From Parvibaculum indicum (GTDB lineage: Bacteria; Pseudomonadota; Alphaproteobacteria; Parvibaculales; Parvibaculaceae): 64,000 nucleotides of DNA. This document shows positions 1-9,554 of the stretch, one piece after another (within the stretch, counting starts at the first letter, position 1; each line of letters opens with the position of its first letter). The position numbers were made by a program, and so were the translations under genes. Under the pieces are notes generated by a model, which worked only from the letters and a program-made list of their open reading frames with translations, did no database searches and had not been told where the DNA came from. The stretch spans positions 1 to 64,000 of the forward strand of contig NZ_JAASQO010000016.1 in assembly GCF_011762095.1 (NCBI RefSeq), written 5' to 3'.

Positions 1-2
1 CC

Positions 3-80
3 ATCGCCCAAGGCATCGACACCTTCACTACCAAAGAATGCCGGAACTACTTCGCTGCGGCCGGATATGAATGCGAATGA
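3..80 (+). CDS. IS630-like transposase, C-terminal end only (cut by window start)
   Basis: An open frame runs in from the window edge and stops at TGA 78-80. Its last 25 residues end in TFTTKECRNYFAAAGYECE, which resembles the C-terminus of IS630-family DDE transposases, where an EC.NYF.xAGY pattern closes the protein. The catalytic domain and terminal inverted repeats lie outside the window, so intactness cannot be judged. A strong hairpin follows 22 bp later. The family call rests on a short tail only. Confidence 0.5.
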   Translation: MAQGIDTFTTKECRNYFAAAGYECE

Positions 81-102
81 TCGGAAAATGCTCTAAAACG
101 AC

Positions 103-130
103 AAAGGCCCGGCGTTTCCGCCGGGCCTTT
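103..130. terminator. Bidirectional intrinsic terminator hairpin
   Basis: This is a perfect 12-bp GC-rich stem (arms 103-114 and 119-130) with a 4-nt loop (TTTC). AAA and TTT at the ends of the arms can provide part of a U-tract on either strand. It lies between the convergent transposase tail and the minus-strand GGT-like gene, so it can end both transcripts. Confidence 0.75.
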
Positions 131-153
131 TCTTTCGGTCTTCGGATGAAGCG

Positions 154-1704
154 TCAGCCGCCAACGCCCACGGCGCTGACGCCCACGCCGTCGCTCTTCG
201 GATTGACGGCGAGCGAACAGCCGCCATCCGTCACGCCGGAGGGACAGAAGACGGCATTGGCCGAAGAGGTCCGGGTGGCGGGCGTCGCATCCAGCGCCCG
301 GGCCACGCTATCCGTCGCGCTGGTCGCTTTTTGCGCGGCATAGGCGATGGAGGCCGCGCCGCGCGGGGCGCCGGTCCCGGCGCCGGAGAGATAGACGCGC
401 TCGCCATTGGCACTCGTCACGATGAGCGGCATCAGGAACGCCGAGGCAAGCCCTTGCGGATCGAGCGCGGGCGAGGCGGCGAGCGTGACGCCGGAACTGC
501 GCGCCGTGAGCGCGGACCCGAAAGCGCCGTTCATCGTTACGCCGCAGGCAACCGCGCCGCCCTGCCCGTCGACTGTGGCGAAAGCGGTCGATCCGAAGTC
601 GCGGTCGATATCGGCGGGAACGCCGAGGCGTTGCGCCGTGACATTCGCGGTTTCGAGCAACGCGGAGGGCGCTACGCCTTGCGTCGCCTTCCAGATGGCG
701 TCGGCGAATTTGCCCGCGCCCAGCTTGCGGCCGGCGAGATGGGCCGTGGTGCGGCCGTCGGACACGCTTTGCGCCGGCATCGTCTCGGCGCGGTAGTCGC
801 GCAGGTCGTCGAGCGAGAGCTTGCCGCCGCCGGCTTTCGAGGCGGCGACGAGATCGGCCGCCACCTGCCCCGCATAGAACCCGTTCACGCCCCGGCTCCG
901 GATCAGCGCGAGCGTGGACGCAAGATCGACCCGGTCGAAACTATCGAGTTCGCGATAGACGCCGCCATCGGGCTTCATGAAACTGTGCCGCAACCCGTCG
1001 GAGGCGGAGACGGTCTGCGCAGCGGCGGCGAGCTGCTTGGCAAAGGCACGGGAAACGGGCACGCCGGTGGCCGCGAGGCGTTCGGCGGGCGCAACCACCG
1101 CGCTCCAGTCCTGACTGCCGAAACGGGCTTGAAGCAGACCGAAACCGCGCACATTGCCCGGCACGGCAACCGCTCCCCCGTCGCGCGGCCGGCGCGTGAG
1201 GAAGGACACGGTTTCCACCTTGTTGCTCTCAGGCTCGCGCACGAGGCAGACGCCGCCGCCGCCGAGACCGGCCGAGGCCGGATAGGTGACCGACAACGCG
1301 AAATAAAGCGCCGCGGCGGCATCGGCGGCGTTCCCGCCTTTTTCCAGAACCTCGCGGGCGGCGAGCGCGGCGCGCGGCTCGTCGGCGACGGCGGCGCCTG
1401 CGAAGGACGAGGCGGAACTGTCGACTTCCGGGCGGCGGCCGGCTTCGCGTTCGGCCTTTCGCTCCACGCCGCCGCTGCCGACGGTGACGCCCAGCGGTTC
1501 GTCCGCGCCGGAGCCGCCGGAACCGAAATCGGGGACGGAACAGGCCGTCAGCGACAAACCGAACAGAACCGCTGCGCCGAATGCGGCGGGACGGCGCCGG
1601 GCCGCCGCGGATCTCGCTTTGCTGCGGTGCGGTACGGCGATGCGCGCGCCGCTCTTCGGATCAAAGTTTGGCCTCATTCCCACGCTTTCTATCTTCCTGT
1701 TCAT
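154..1704 (-). CDS. Divergent gamma-glutamyltransferase family lipoprotein
   Basis: The protein has 516 aa. A long basic N-terminus leads into a hydrophobic segment ending in lipobox L-T-A-C (Cys55), so it is probably an envelope lipoprotein. The GGT fold is recognisable from EKGGNAADAA (about 121-130) and the glycine-rich SAGLGGGG (about 144-151). In ordinary GGTs the precursor cleaves itself before the first Thr of T-T-H/Y, and that Thr transfers the glutamyl group. Here the equivalent site reads G-S-T-A-F (Ser372-Thr373), and the usual PGGS oxyanion loop is degenerate (GAPRGA). The protein may therefore be an altered-specificity or inactive homologue. It is divergent from the M48 protease gene and convergent with the transposase tail. 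The family call is fairly firm; activity is unknown. Confidence 0.75.
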   Translation of the reverse strand: MNRKIESVGMRPNFDPKSGARIAVPHRSKARSAAARRRPAAFGAAVLFGLSLTACSVPDFGSGGSGADEPLGVTVGSGGVERKAEREAGRRPEVDSSASSFAGAAVADEPRAALAAREVLEKGGNAADAAAALYFALSVTYPASAGLGGGGVCLVREPESNKVETVSFLTRRPRDGGAVAVPGNVRGFGLLQARFGSQDWSAVVAPAERLAATGVPVSRAFAKQLAAAAQTVSASDGLRHSFMKPDGGVYRELDSFDRVDLASTLALIRSRGVNGFYAGQVAADLVAASKAGGGKLSLDDLRDYRAETMPAQSVSDGRTTAHLAGRKLGAGKFADAIWKATQGVAPSALLETANVTAQRLGVPADIDRDFGSTAFATVDGQGGAVACGVTMNGAFGSALTARSSGVTLAASPALDPQGLASAFLMPLIVTSANGERVYLSGAGTGAPRGAASIAYAAQKATSATDSVARALDATPATRTSSANAVFCPSGVTDGGCSLAVNPKSDGVGVSAVGVGG

Positions 1705-1911
1705 CTTTCGAAAATTGCGCCGGAATCGGCGCGCTGCTTCTTAGGCTAGTTACGTTGACGGTTCCGACCCCTCCCCATAGGTTTCTGGTAACCTCAAGGG
1801 AACGAGGCGACAGCCGCCGAAACGGATCGAGCGGCATCATGATAAGATTTGCCACATTGGGCAAATGGCGAAAGCGTAATCCGGCGTACTGACCTGGGCA
1901 GGAAAAAAGAA

Positions 1912-3288
1912 ATGGCATTCAGCCTGATGAAGAGACTTCCCGCGGCCCTGCGCATGACAGGCACTGTCGCGCTGAGCGCTGCGCTCTGTTTCGCGCCGGT
2001 GTCGCACTCCTTCGCCCAGCAGCGCGGCATCTCCCTTATTCGCGACGCGGAGACCGAAGCCCTTCTGAAGCGCTTCTCCAGCCCCATCTGGCGCGCCGCG
2101 GGGATCGACGAGAATGCGGTGCAGATCCATCTCGTGCAGGATCAGAGCATCAACGCTTTCGTGGCGGGCGGCCAGCAATTGTTCATCAATACGGGCCTCA
2201 TCACCCAGTCCGACACGCCCGGGGAGCTGATCGGCGTGATCGCGCATGAAGCCGGCCACATGGCGGGCGGGCATCTGGCGCGGACGCAGGATGCGCTGGG
2301 CAATCTCGAAATGCCGCTTATCGCCAGCATGCTGCTGGGCGTCGGCGCCATCGCCGCCGGACAGGCCGATGTCGGCGCCGCCGTGCTGATGGGCAGCCAG
2401 CACATCGCGCAGCGCGGCGTCCTTGCCTATAGCCGCGAACAGGAATCGCGCGCCGACCAGGCCGGCGCCACCTTTCTGGAACGCGCGCAGCTTTCCGGCG
2501 AAGGCATGCTCGAACTCTTCGCCAAGTTCCGCGATCAGGAAGTGCTGTCCGGGCGGAGCCAGGATCCGTTCGTGCGCTCTCACCCCATTTCCGAAGATCG
2601 CCTTGCCGCGTTGCGCGGCCGCGTGGAGTCCTCGCGCTATTTCGACAAGAAGGACAGCGCCAAGGATATTCACGATCTGAAGATGGTTCAGGCCAAGCTC
2701 GTCGGCTTCATCGAAAACCCCTCCGTGACGATGAATACCTATCCGCCCTCCGATCAGAGCGACTTTGCTCATTATGCCCGCACGGTCGCCTATCATCAGC
2801 TCGGCAAGACGCAGGACGCCCTGAAGGAACTCGAGCCCGTCATCGAGCATCAGCCCGACAACCCTTTTGTCTATGAACTGAAGGGCCAGATCCTGTTCGA
2901 AAGCGGCAATATCGAGCCCGCCATCGTCGCCTATCGCAAGGCGCTGGACCTCGATCCGCGCGAAGCGCAACTTCGGATGGCGCTCGGGCAGGCCATTCTC
3001 GCCCGCGATACGGTGCCGGCGGCGAAGGAGGCTCTGCCCTATCTGCAGACCGCGACGCGCAGCATCAGCAACTACCCTTATGCCTATTACCAGCTCTCGC
3101 GGGCTTATGGCCGGCTCGACGAGATCGGCCTCGCGGAGCTGGCGACCGCACAATATTACGACACGATGGGCAATGCCCGGGAGGCTACGCGCCATGCGCG
3201 CCGCGCCCAGAAGCATCTCAAGACCGGCACGCCGGACTGGCTGAAGGCGGAAGACATCGCCTCCCAGCAGGTCACCCCCCGCGGGTGA
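1912..3288 (+). CDS. M48 family metalloprotease with C-terminal TPRs (BepA-like)
   Basis: The protein has 458 aa from the ATG preceded by AGGAAAAAAGA; an in-frame upstream start at 1849 has no such site. A signal sequence (about 1-36, ending SHSFAQ) sends it to the periplasm. The zinc motif HEAGH sits at about 112-116, and the third ligand is probably in SREQESRAD (Glu178). The C-terminal third carries TPR-like helices (from about 250), as in BepA/YfgC. Those proteases degrade misassembled outer-membrane proteins such as LptD. The DsbA-like gene follows 34 bp downstream on the same strand, which suggests an envelope quality-control pair. Confidence 0.88.
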   Translation: MAFSLMKRLPAALRMTGTVALSAALCFAPVSHSFAQQRGISLIRDAETEALLKRFSSPIWRAAGIDENAVQIHLVQDQSINAFVAGGQQLFINTGLITQSDTPGELIGVIAHEAGHMAGGHLARTQDALGNLEMPLIASMLLGVGAIAAGQADVGAAVLMGSQHIAQRGVLAYSREQESRADQAGATFLERAQLSGEGMLELFAKFRDQEVLSGRSQDPFVRSHPISEDRLAALRGRVESSRYFDKKDSAKDIHDLKMVQAKLVGFIENPSVTMNTYPPSDQSDFAHYARTVAYHQLGKTQDALKELEPVIEHQPDNPFVYELKGQILFESGNIEPAIVAYRKALDLDPREAQLRMALGQAILARDTVPAAKEALPYLQTATRSISNYPYAYYQLSRAYGRLDEIGLAELATAQYYDTMGNAREATRHARRAQKHLKTGTPDWLKAEDIASQQVTPRG

Positions 3289-3322
3289 TCCAGCCCGTTT
3301 CCCTTTCGCCTATCGAGGACAA

Positions 3323-4105
3323 ATGTTCATGCGTTCGATCCGCCCGTTTCTCCGCCTCTCCGTTCTTGCAGGCATGGGGGCCGCGCTCGCCGTCACATCG
3401 GCCTTTGCCGCCGACAAGACGTTCACCGACGAGCAGACAAGGGCCATCGAGGAGACCATCCACAACTATCTCGTCACCAATCCGGAAGTGCTGATCGAGG
3501 CGATGCAGGCGCTGGACCGGAAAGAGGCCGCCGCGGCGCAGGCCCAGGCGCGCGCGGTGATCGAGAAGAATGCGGAGGCCCTCTTCCACGATCCCTCGAC
3601 CTATGTGGCAGGCAATCCGAATGGCAATGTGTCGATCGTCGAGTTCTTCGATTATCAGTGCGGCTATTGCCGGGCGAATTTCGAGCCGCTGCGCGAGACG
3701 GTGAAGCAGGACGGCAACATCCGCTTCGTGCTCAAGGAATGGCCGGTGCTGAGCCCCGCCTCGCATTTCGCCGCCAAGGCGGCGATGGCGGCCCGCGAGC
3801 AGGGCAAATATCTGGAACTTCACAATGCGCTGTTCGGCCTCAAGGGCAGGCTCACCGAAGAGCGGGTTTTCGACACGGCGGCCAAGGTCGGCCTCGATAT
3901 GACGAAGCTCCAGAAAGACATGGAAGACCCCGCGATCGAAAAAGCGCTGAAGCATAACGATGCGCTTGCCAAGGCGCTGGGCTTTGAAGGCACGCCCAGC
4001 TTCATCATCGGCAAGGATGCCTATAAGGGCCTGCTGCATCCCGACGAGATCGAGGAATATGTCGCCCGGGCGCGCGACGAATGCGGCCAGACCACATCCT
4101 GCTAG
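3323..4105 (+). CDS. Periplasmic DsbA-family thiol:disulfide oxidoreductase (Com1-like)
   Basis: The protein has 260 aa with a signal peptide ending near SAFA-AD (about residue 30). The thioredoxin-like domain has the redox motif C-G-Y-C (Cys113, Cys116) after VEFFDYQ, and the cis-Pro loop is EGTPSFIIG. A helical N-terminal extension (about 35-90) matches the Com1/ScsC-type subgroup of DsbA proteins. The start is preceded by CGAGG. It probably forms or isomerises disulfides in secreted proteins. The family is clear; the partner reductase or oxidase (DsbB, DsbD) is not in the window. Confidence 0.88.
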   Translation: MFMRSIRPFLRLSVLAGMGAALAVTSAFAADKTFTDEQTRAIEETIHNYLVTNPEVLIEAMQALDRKEAAAAQAQARAVIEKNAEALFHDPSTYVAGNPNGNVSIVEFFDYQCGYCRANFEPLRETVKQDGNIRFVLKEWPVLSPASHFAAKAAMAAREQGKYLELHNALFGLKGRLTEERVFDTAAKVGLDMTKLQKDMEDPAIEKALKHNDALAKALGFEGTPSFIIGKDAYKGLLHPDEIEEYVARARDECGQTTSC

Positions 4106-4126
4106 CAGGCGTTTCAGGGGGCGGAC

Positions 4127-5116
4127 ATGAAACGGATCGATCTTAACGCTTACGACGTCCCGGAAATCGTCGCCCGGTGTGTGGAGGTGCCCGATGTCGG
4201 TGCGCCCGCGCCGGGCGAAGTCGTGTTCGACGTGCTGGCCTTCCCCATCAATCCCGCCGATATCGGCTTTTGCCGGGGCAGCTATCGCTTGCGCCCGCCG
4301 CTGCCCGCCACGCCGGGCGCGGAATGCGTGGGCCGCGTCACCGCCGTCGGCGACGGCGTGACGCATGTGGCGCCGGGCGATCTCGTCATCAATCTCAAGC
4401 GCGAGAACTGGACGCAGAAGCGCCGCGTGAAGGCGGAAGACGCGATCCCCGTTCCGTCGGGCCTCGACCTCAGACAGGCGGCCATGTTGCGGATCAATCC
4501 GCCCACGGCGCTTTTGCTGCTCACCGATATCGTGGACCTCAAGCCGGGCGACTGGATCGTGCAGAATGCCGCCAACTCCGCCGTGGGGCGGCTCGTCGTC
4601 ACCTTCGCGCGGGAGCGCGGCATCCGCACGGTGAATGTCACGCGGCGCGACGATGTGTTCGACGAGCTGAAAGCGCTCGGCGCCGATCTCTGCCTCACCG
4701 ACGGGACCGATCTGCCCGAGCGGGTGAAGGAAGCCACGGACTGCGCGGATATTCCGTTCGCCATCGACGCGGTTTCGGGAAGCGCGACGGCGCGCATGGC
4801 GGCCTGCGTCCATGACGAGGCGACCGTCTGCACCTATGGCGCCATGTCAGGTGCCGGGCCCGAACTGCCGGTCGGCGATCTCATCTATCGCGGCGTCAAT
4901 TTTACGGGCTTCATGCTGGGACGTTTTCTGGAAAGGCGGAGCACGGACGACATCCGCGCGATCTATACCGACCTCGCCGCGAAAATGGAAAACGGCCTCA
5001 TCCACGCGCCGGTGGACAGCGTCTATCCCATCGAAGAAATCCGCGACGCCCTCATCCGCGCACAGACGGGCGGCCGACACGGCAAGGTGCTGGTGAGCCC
5101 GAACGGGGCGGTTTGA
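4127..5116 (+). CDS. Zinc-free MDR oxidoreductase, MECR-like 2-enoyl thioester reductase
   Basis: The protein has 329 aa and belongs to the medium-chain dehydrogenase/reductase superfamily. The N-terminal GroES-like domain contains FPINPADIGFCRGSY and TPGAECVGRV and lacks the catalytic and structural zinc cysteines of alcohol dehydrogenases. MLRINPPTALLLL followed by VQNAANSAVGRLV matches the mitochondrial trans-2-enoyl-CoA/ACP reductase (MECR/Etr1) subgroup, which uses NADPH. It starts 21 bp after the DsbA-like gene and may share its transcript. The substrate is not shown by sequence; a quinone reductase-like role is the alternative. Confidence 0.75.
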   Translation: MKRIDLNAYDVPEIVARCVEVPDVGAPAPGEVVFDVLAFPINPADIGFCRGSYRLRPPLPATPGAECVGRVTAVGDGVTHVAPGDLVINLKRENWTQKRRVKAEDAIPVPSGLDLRQAAMLRINPPTALLLLTDIVDLKPGDWIVQNAANSAVGRLVVTFARERGIRTVNVTRRDDVFDELKALGADLCLTDGTDLPERVKEATDCADIPFAIDAVSGSATARMAACVHDEATVCTYGAMSGAGPELPVGDLIYRGVNFTGFMLGRFLERRSTDDIRAIYTDLAAKMENGLIHAPVDSVYPIEEIRDALIRAQTGGRHGKVLVSPNGAV

Positions 5117-5123
5117 CCCTCGC

Positions 5124-5207
5124 CGTCATTGCGAGCGAAAGCGAAGCAATCCAGAAGCGACAGACTCCGCGCTGGATTGCGTCGTCGCTTCGCTTCTCGC
5201 AATGACG
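5124..5207. repeat. Dispersed imperfect inverted repeat, copy 1
   Basis: The element begins CGTCATTGCGAG and ends CTCGCAATGACG, forming a long imperfect hairpin of about 84 bp with GCAATCCAG/CTGGATTGC inside. A second, related copy lies at 56048-56129. It fills the convergent gap between the MECR-like gene and thiG, a usual place for REP-like elements, where it may also end transcription. Confidence 0.8.
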
Positions 5208-5211
5208 ACGT

Positions 5212-6018
5212 TCAGATCAGCCCCGCCAGCGGCGAACTCGGGTCGGCATATTTTCGCTTGGGCATGCGGCCGGCCAGATAGGCGTCGCGTCCGGCTTTGA
5301 CGGCGTATTTCATTGCGCGGGCCATGCGGATCGGATCCCTGGCTTCAGCAATCGCCGTGTTCATCAGCACGCCGTCGCAGCCCAGTTCCATCGCAATCGC
5401 GGCGTCCGACGCGGTGCCGACGCCCGCATCCACGATCACCGGAACATTGGCGTTCTCGATGATGATGCGGATATTGACCGGGTTCTGGATGCCAAGGCCG
5501 GAGCCGATGGGGGCCGCGAGCGGCATGATGGCGCTGCAGCCCATCTCTTCCAGCTTCTTGGCCATGATGGGGTCGTCGGAGCAATAGACCATCACCTTGA
5601 AGCCGTCTTCCAGCAGCTTCTCGGCGGCGCGCAGCGTCTCCACCATGTCGGGATAGAGCGTCTTCTGGTCGCCCAGCACTTCGAGCTTCACCAGGTCCCA
5701 GCCGCCCGCCTCGCGCGCAAGGCGCAGCGTGCGGATGGCGTCTTCCGCGGTGAAGCAGCCCGCCGTGTTCGGCAGATAGGTCACTTTCTTCGGATCGATA
5801 TGATCCACCAGCATGGGCTCGTCGGGGTTCGTCACGTTCACGCGGCGCACCGCGACCGTCACCATCTCCGCGCCGGCGGCTTCCACCGCGGCGGCGTTCT
5901 GGGCGAGGTCCTTGTATTTGCCGGTGCCGACGATCAGGCGCGACGTCATGCGGCGGCCCGCCACCTCCAGAACATCCTCAGCCGATGCGTCCGTTACAGC
6001 CTCAGCAGTGTCAGCCAC
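5212..6018 (-). CDS. thiG: Thiazole synthase ThiG
   Basis: ThiG builds the thiazole phosphate ring of thiamin from 1-deoxyxylulose 5-phosphate, dehydroglycine and ThiS-thiocarboxylate. The TIM-barrel hallmarks are present: [14 protein letters not shown]-like [23 protein letters not shown] with the Schiff-base Lys, PIGSGLGI and [14 protein letters not shown] chose the GTG at 6018 because GAGGAG lies just upstream and it sits 14 bp after thiS. The longer reading from 6048 would run into thiS. The product is 268 aa. No other thiamin gene is adjacent. Confidence 0.95.
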   Translation of the reverse strand: MADTAEAVTDASAEDVLEVAGRRMTSRLIVGTGKYKDLAQNAAAVEAAGAEMVTVAVRRVNVTNPDEPMLVDHIDPKKVTYLPNTAGCFTAEDAIRTLRLAREAGGWDLVKLEVLGDQKTLYPDMVETLRAAEKLLEDGFKVMVYCSDDPIMAKKLEEMGCSAIMPLAAPIGSGLGIQNPVNIRIIIENANVPVIVDAGVGTASDAAIAMELGCDGVLMNTAIAEARDPIRMARAMKYAVKAGRDAYLAGRMPKRKYADPSSPLAGLI

Positions 6019-6031
6019 TTTCAAACTCCTC

Positions 6032-6244
6032 TCAGCCGCCGCCCACAAAGCGGACGATTTCCAGCCGGTCGCCCGGCTTCAACGCAATCTCGGCATAGGC
6101 CGAGCGCGGCACGATCTCCAGATTGAGTTCGACCGCGATCTTGTCGGGCGCAAAGCCCAGCCGGTCGAGAAGGCCCCGAACCGTCAGCCCCTGCGCTTCC
6201 GCCTCGGGCACTTCATAGGGCTCGCCATTGATGGTGAATGTCAT
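6032..6244 (-). CDS. thiS: Sulfur carrier protein ThiS
   Basis: The protein has 70 aa from the ATG at 6244; a GTG at 6259 is the alternative start. It has a ubiquitin-like beta-grasp fold, with MTFTINGEP at the start and the C-terminal tail F-V-G-G-G. The Gly-Gly end is adenylated and thiocarboxylated to donate sulfur to ThiG. The tail here has three glycines, so either the last Gly is modified or it is trimmed. It is directly upstream of thiG in the same operon. No TPP-riboswitch sequence is visible in the 296 bp upstream. Confidence 0.9.
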   Translation of the reverse strand: MTFTINGEPYEVPEAEAQGLTVRGLLDRLGFAPDKIAVELNLEIVPRSAYAEIALKPGDRLEIVRFVGGG

Positions 6245-6540
6245 TCGACCCAGCGTCACGCTCGCAAATCATGCCCGGGACGGTTTCCGCGGGGCTTTTC
6301 AGGGATATTGGGTGAGCCGGATGGGTAATTCAACCCGGCCCCGGCAAGCCATCTAGCGGCTAAGGCTTTCTGCGGCAAGGACTTTCGCAAGCGCAGGGCT
6401 TCGCGTATAAAAGGCCCGCATCGAATCGGGGGATGAGGGGATTTCCGCGGGTTACGGCGAACATATTTTTGCCCGCTTAACCCTCTATCCCCTAGCATTC
6501 CGACACACGATCCTGCCGCAACCGGGTCCGGCCCATCCTC

Positions 6541-6990
6541 ATGTCCAGCTTCAAACCCATATATGTGCTCAACGGCCCCAATCTGAACCTGCTCGGGCAG
6601 CGGGAGCCGGAGATTTATGGCCGCGCGACGCTGGCCGATATCGAGAAACTCGTATCGGACAAGGCCGGCGCGCTAGGCCTCGCCGCGGAGTGCCGCCAGA
6701 GCAATCATGAGGGCGAGCTGGTGACCTGGATTCAGGAAGCGCGGGAGAAGGCATCCGGCCTTATTCTCAACGCCGCCGCCTATACTCATACCTCAGTCGC
6801 CCTCCAGGATGCGCTGGCGACGCTGGACATTCCCGTGATCGAGGTTCACATCTCCAATATCTTCAAGCGGGAAAGCTTCCGTCATCATTCAACCGTCTCC
6901 CCGGTCGCCACCGGGGTGATATGCGGTCTTGGTATCACGGGATACGAACTGGCGCTCGATGCCATTCACCGGATACTGACCACCAACTGA
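6541..6990 (+). CDS. aroQ: 3-dehydroquinate dehydratase, type II
   Basis: The protein has 149 aa, the usual length. It catalyses dehydration of 3-dehydroquinate in the shikimate pathway as a dodecamer. [18 protein letters not shown] contains the catalytic Tyr/Arg lid region; [22 protein letters not shown] and [17 protein letters not shown] are family signatures, the last with the catalytic His. It leads the aroQ-accB-accC-aat cluster common in alphaproteobacteria, with a 54-bp gap to accB. Confidence 0.96.
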   Translation: MSSFKPIYVLNGPNLNLLGQREPEIYGRATLADIEKLVSDKAGALGLAAECRQSNHEGELVTWIQEAREKASGLILNAAAYTHTSVALQDALATLDIPVIEVHISNIFKRESFRHHSTVSPVATGVICGLGITGYELALDAIHRILTTN

Positions 6991-7044
6991 AAACGCCTTG
7001 GCGCGTACCGGGCTCCGCCCGGCAACAGGGAAAAGCTAATCGAG

Positions 7045-7497
7045 ATGAGCAATTCAGGTGTCGATCAGGAACTGATCCGCGAGCTCGCCGCTCTGCTGAA
7101 GGAAACCGAACTGAGCGAGATCGAAATCGAGACGGACAACCTGAAGCTGCGCGTGGCGCGCCACCTCCAGTCCGCTTCCGTGTCCGTGGCGCCCGCCGCC
7201 GCGCCTGCGCCCGCCGCGGCACCGGCCGCGCCCGCGCCGTCCGCGGCCGACATGGCCTCCCATCCGGGCGCGGTCCCCTCGCCCATGGTCGGGACGGCCT
7301 ATCTTGCGCCCGAACCCGGCGCCGCGCCTTACATCAGCGTCGGCTCGACCGTGAAGGAAGGCCAGACCGTGCTGATCGTGGAAGCCATGAAGACCATGAA
7401 CCACATCCCGGCGACGCGCTCCGGCACGGTGAAAGAAATCCTCGTCGAAGACGGCCAGCCGGTCGAATTCGGCGAACCCTTGCTCATTATCGAATAA
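7045..7497 (+). CDS. accB: Biotin carboxyl carrier protein of acetyl-CoA carboxylase
   Basis: The protein has 150 aa. It carries the biotin that shuttles CO2 between AccC and AccAD in the first step of fatty-acid synthesis. The biotinyl motif is E-A-M-K-T-M with Lys116 as acceptor. The N-terminal helix region is followed by an Ala/Pro-rich linker (about 49-67), as in E. coli AccB. ATG is preceded by GGGAAAAGC. It is 17 bp upstream of accC, the standard accBC operon. Confidence 0.97.
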   Translation: MSNSGVDQELIRELAALLKETELSEIEIETDNLKLRVARHLQSASVSVAPAAAPAPAAAPAAPAPSAADMASHPGAVPSPMVGTAYLAPEPGAAPYISVGSTVKEGQTVLIVEAMKTMNHIPATRSGTVKEILVEDGQPVEFGEPLLIIE

Positions 7498-7514
7498 GGC
7501 GGGCGCCGCAGCCG

Positions 7515-8858
7515 ATGTTTGAAAAGGTTCTCATCGCCAATCGCGGCGAAATCGCGCTCCGTATCCATCGCGCCTGCCGCGAAATGGGTATCAAGACGGT
7601 AGCCGTTCATTCCACGGCAGACGCCGATGCCATGCATGTGCGCCTGGCCAATGAAAGCGTCTGTATCGGTCCGCCCTCCGCGACGGACAGCTATCTGAAC
7701 ATTCCGGCGATCATTTCCGCCTGCGAAATCACCGGCGCCGACGCGGTGCATCCCGGTTACGGCTTCCTGTCGGAGAATGCGCGCTTTGCCGAAATTCTCG
7801 AAGCGCATGGCATTACCTTCATCGGGCCGACGGCGGAACATATCCGCCTGATGGGCGACAAGATCCAGGCGAAATCGACCGTGAAGGAGCTGGGCATTCC
7901 GGTCGTGCCGGGATCCGACGGCGCCATCAAGACGGACGACGAAGCCTACAAGGTCGCCGAGGAGACGGGCTTTCCCGTTCTCGTGAAGGCGGCGGCGGGC
8001 GGCGGCGGACGCGGCATGAAGGTCGCCCAGACCCGCGAGGAGCTGTCCGGCGCGCTGGCCAATGCGCGCTCGGAGGCCAAGGCCGCCTTTGGCGACGACA
8101 GCCTCTATATGGAGAAATATCTCGGCCAGCCGCGCCATATCGAAATTCAGGTCGTGGCGGACAGCCATGGCAATGTCGTGCATCTGGGCGAACGCGATTG
8201 CTCCCTGCAGCGCCGCCACCAGAAGGTTCTGGAAGAATGCCCCTCGCCCGCGCTCAACGATGCGCAGCGCGCGGAGATCGGCGGCATCGTTTCCAAGGCC
8301 ATCAAGGGGCTCGGCTATCTGGGCGTCGGCACGGTGGAGTTCCTCTACGAGAATGGCGAGTTCTTCTTCATCGAGATGAATACGCGCCTGCAGGTGGAAC
8401 ATCCGATTACCGAAATGGTGACCGGGATCGATCTCGTCCGCGAACAGATCCGCATCGCGGCGGGGCTCGAAATGAGCTTCACGCAGGATGAGGTCGCCTT
8501 CTCCGGCCACGCCATCGAATGCCGCATCAACGCGGAAGACCCGCGCACCTTCACGCCCTCCCCCGGCACCATCAAGGATTTCCATACGCCGGGCGGTCTT
8601 GGGGTGCGCGTCGATTCAGGCGTCTATTCCGGCTACCGCATTCCGCCCTATTACGACAGCCTGATCGGCAAGCTGATCGTGCATGGGCGTAACCGCAACG
8701 AATGCCTGATGCGGCTTCGCCGCACGCTGCACGAATTCGTGATCGACGGGGTAAAAACCACCATTCCTCTGTTTCAGGAGCTGGTGAATGAGCCCGATTT
8801 CATCAATGGCGACTATCACATTCACTGGCTCGAGGACTTCCTCGCCGAAACGACCTGA
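7515..8858 (+). CDS. accC: Biotin carboxylase subunit of acetyl-CoA carboxylase
   Basis: The protein has 447 aa, the normal AccC length, from the ATG of [16 protein letters not shown]. It carboxylates AccB-biotin using ATP and bicarbonate. The ATP-grasp glycine loop AAGGGGRGM, the [10 protein letters not shown] and [12 protein letters not shown] signatures are all present. The reading frame is open far upstream through accB, but the AccC N-terminus fixes the start. It is co-transcribed with accB, with aat 36 bp downstream. Confidence 0.97.
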   Translation: MFEKVLIANRGEIALRIHRACREMGIKTVAVHSTADADAMHVRLANESVCIGPPSATDSYLNIPAIISACEITGADAVHPGYGFLSENARFAEILEAHGITFIGPTAEHIRLMGDKIQAKSTVKELGIPVVPGSDGAIKTDDEAYKVAEETGFPVLVKAAAGGGGRGMKVAQTREELSGALANARSEAKAAFGDDSLYMEKYLGQPRHIEIQVVADSHGNVVHLGERDCSLQRRHQKVLEECPSPALNDAQRAEIGGIVSKAIKGLGYLGVGTVEFLYENGEFFFIEMNTRLQVEHPITEMVTGIDLVREQIRIAAGLEMSFTQDEVAFSGHAIECRINAEDPRTFTPSPGTIKDFHTPGGLGVRVDSGVYSGYRIPPYYDSLIGKLIVHGRNRNECLMRLRRTLHEFVIDGVKTTIPLFQELVNEPDFINGDYHIHWLEDFLAETT

Positions 8859-8894
8859 CCCGCCACGGCTTTCTCACCGCGGGAGCTTCCGTTC

Positions 8895-9554
8895 ATGAAC
8901 GAGAACGGGATAGATGCCGACGTGCTTTTGCGCGCCTATGCCTATGGCGTCTTTCCCATGGCGGAATCGCAGGACGATCCGGAACTCTACTGGATCGACC
9001 CGGAGCAGCGCGGCATCCTGCCGCTCGACGGTTTCCATGTCCCCAAGAGGCTGGCGCGCACCGTCAAATCCGGCGTCTTCACCGTGACGGTAAACCGGGC
9101 CTTTGCCGGTGTGATGCGGGGCTGTGCCGCGCCCGGGCCGGACCGCGACGGCACATGGATCAACGAGCGTATCTTCGCGCTTTACAACGAACTGCATGAA
9201 CGCGGCGATGCGCATTCCGTCGAATGCTGGCTGAACGGCGAGCTGGTCGGCGGGCTTTACGGCGTATCGCTGGGGGCCGCCTTTTTCGGCGAGAGCATGT
9301 TCAGCCGCGCCCGGGACGCTAGCAAGGTGGCGCTGGTGCATCTCGTCGGCCGTCTCAAGGCGGGCGGATACCGCCTGCTCGATACGCAATTCGTGACGGA
9401 ACATCTCAAGCAGTTCGGCGCGGTGGAAATTCCGCGCGCGGAATATCGCCGCATGCTGCACGACGCCGTGGTGAGAGACGCGGACTTCTACTGCTGGCCG
9501 CCGGATGGCGTCTCGCCGATCCTGGCCTTGCAGTCTTCCACCCAGACGTCATAG
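8895..9554 (+). CDS. aat: Leucyl/phenylalanyl-tRNA--protein transferase
   Basis: The protein has 219 aa. It transfers Leu or Phe from aminoacyl-tRNA to N-terminal Arg/Lys of proteins, creating N-degrons read by ClpS. The family signatures [43 protein letters not shown] and [11 protein letters not shown] are visible. The ClpS adaptor of the same pathway is encoded at 62.7 kb. The last 67 bp overlap the 3' end of the minus-strand DUF2155 gene. Confidence 0.95.
   Translation: MNENGIDADVLLRAYAYGVFPMAESQDDPELYWIDPEQRGILPLDGFHVPKRLARTVKSGVFTVTVNRAFAGVMRGCAAPGPDRDGTWINERIFALYNELHERGDAHSVECWLNGELVGGLYGVSLGAAFFGESMFSRARDASKVALVHLVGRLKAGGYRLLDTQFVTEHLKQFGAVEIPRAEYRRMLHDAVVRDADFYCWPPDGVSPILALQSSTQTS

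Noticed and set aside
3272-4813. Long minus-strand open frame across the DsbA-like and MECR-like genes
   Set aside because: Low-complexity Arg/His-rich translation typical of antisense frames in GC-rich DNA; both plus-strand genes have clear families.
6245-6540. Searched for a TPP riboswitch upstream of thiS
   Set aside because: The CTGAGA and ACCTGAT...TAATGCCAGCG-type elements are not visible on the minus strand, and no gene is convincing there.
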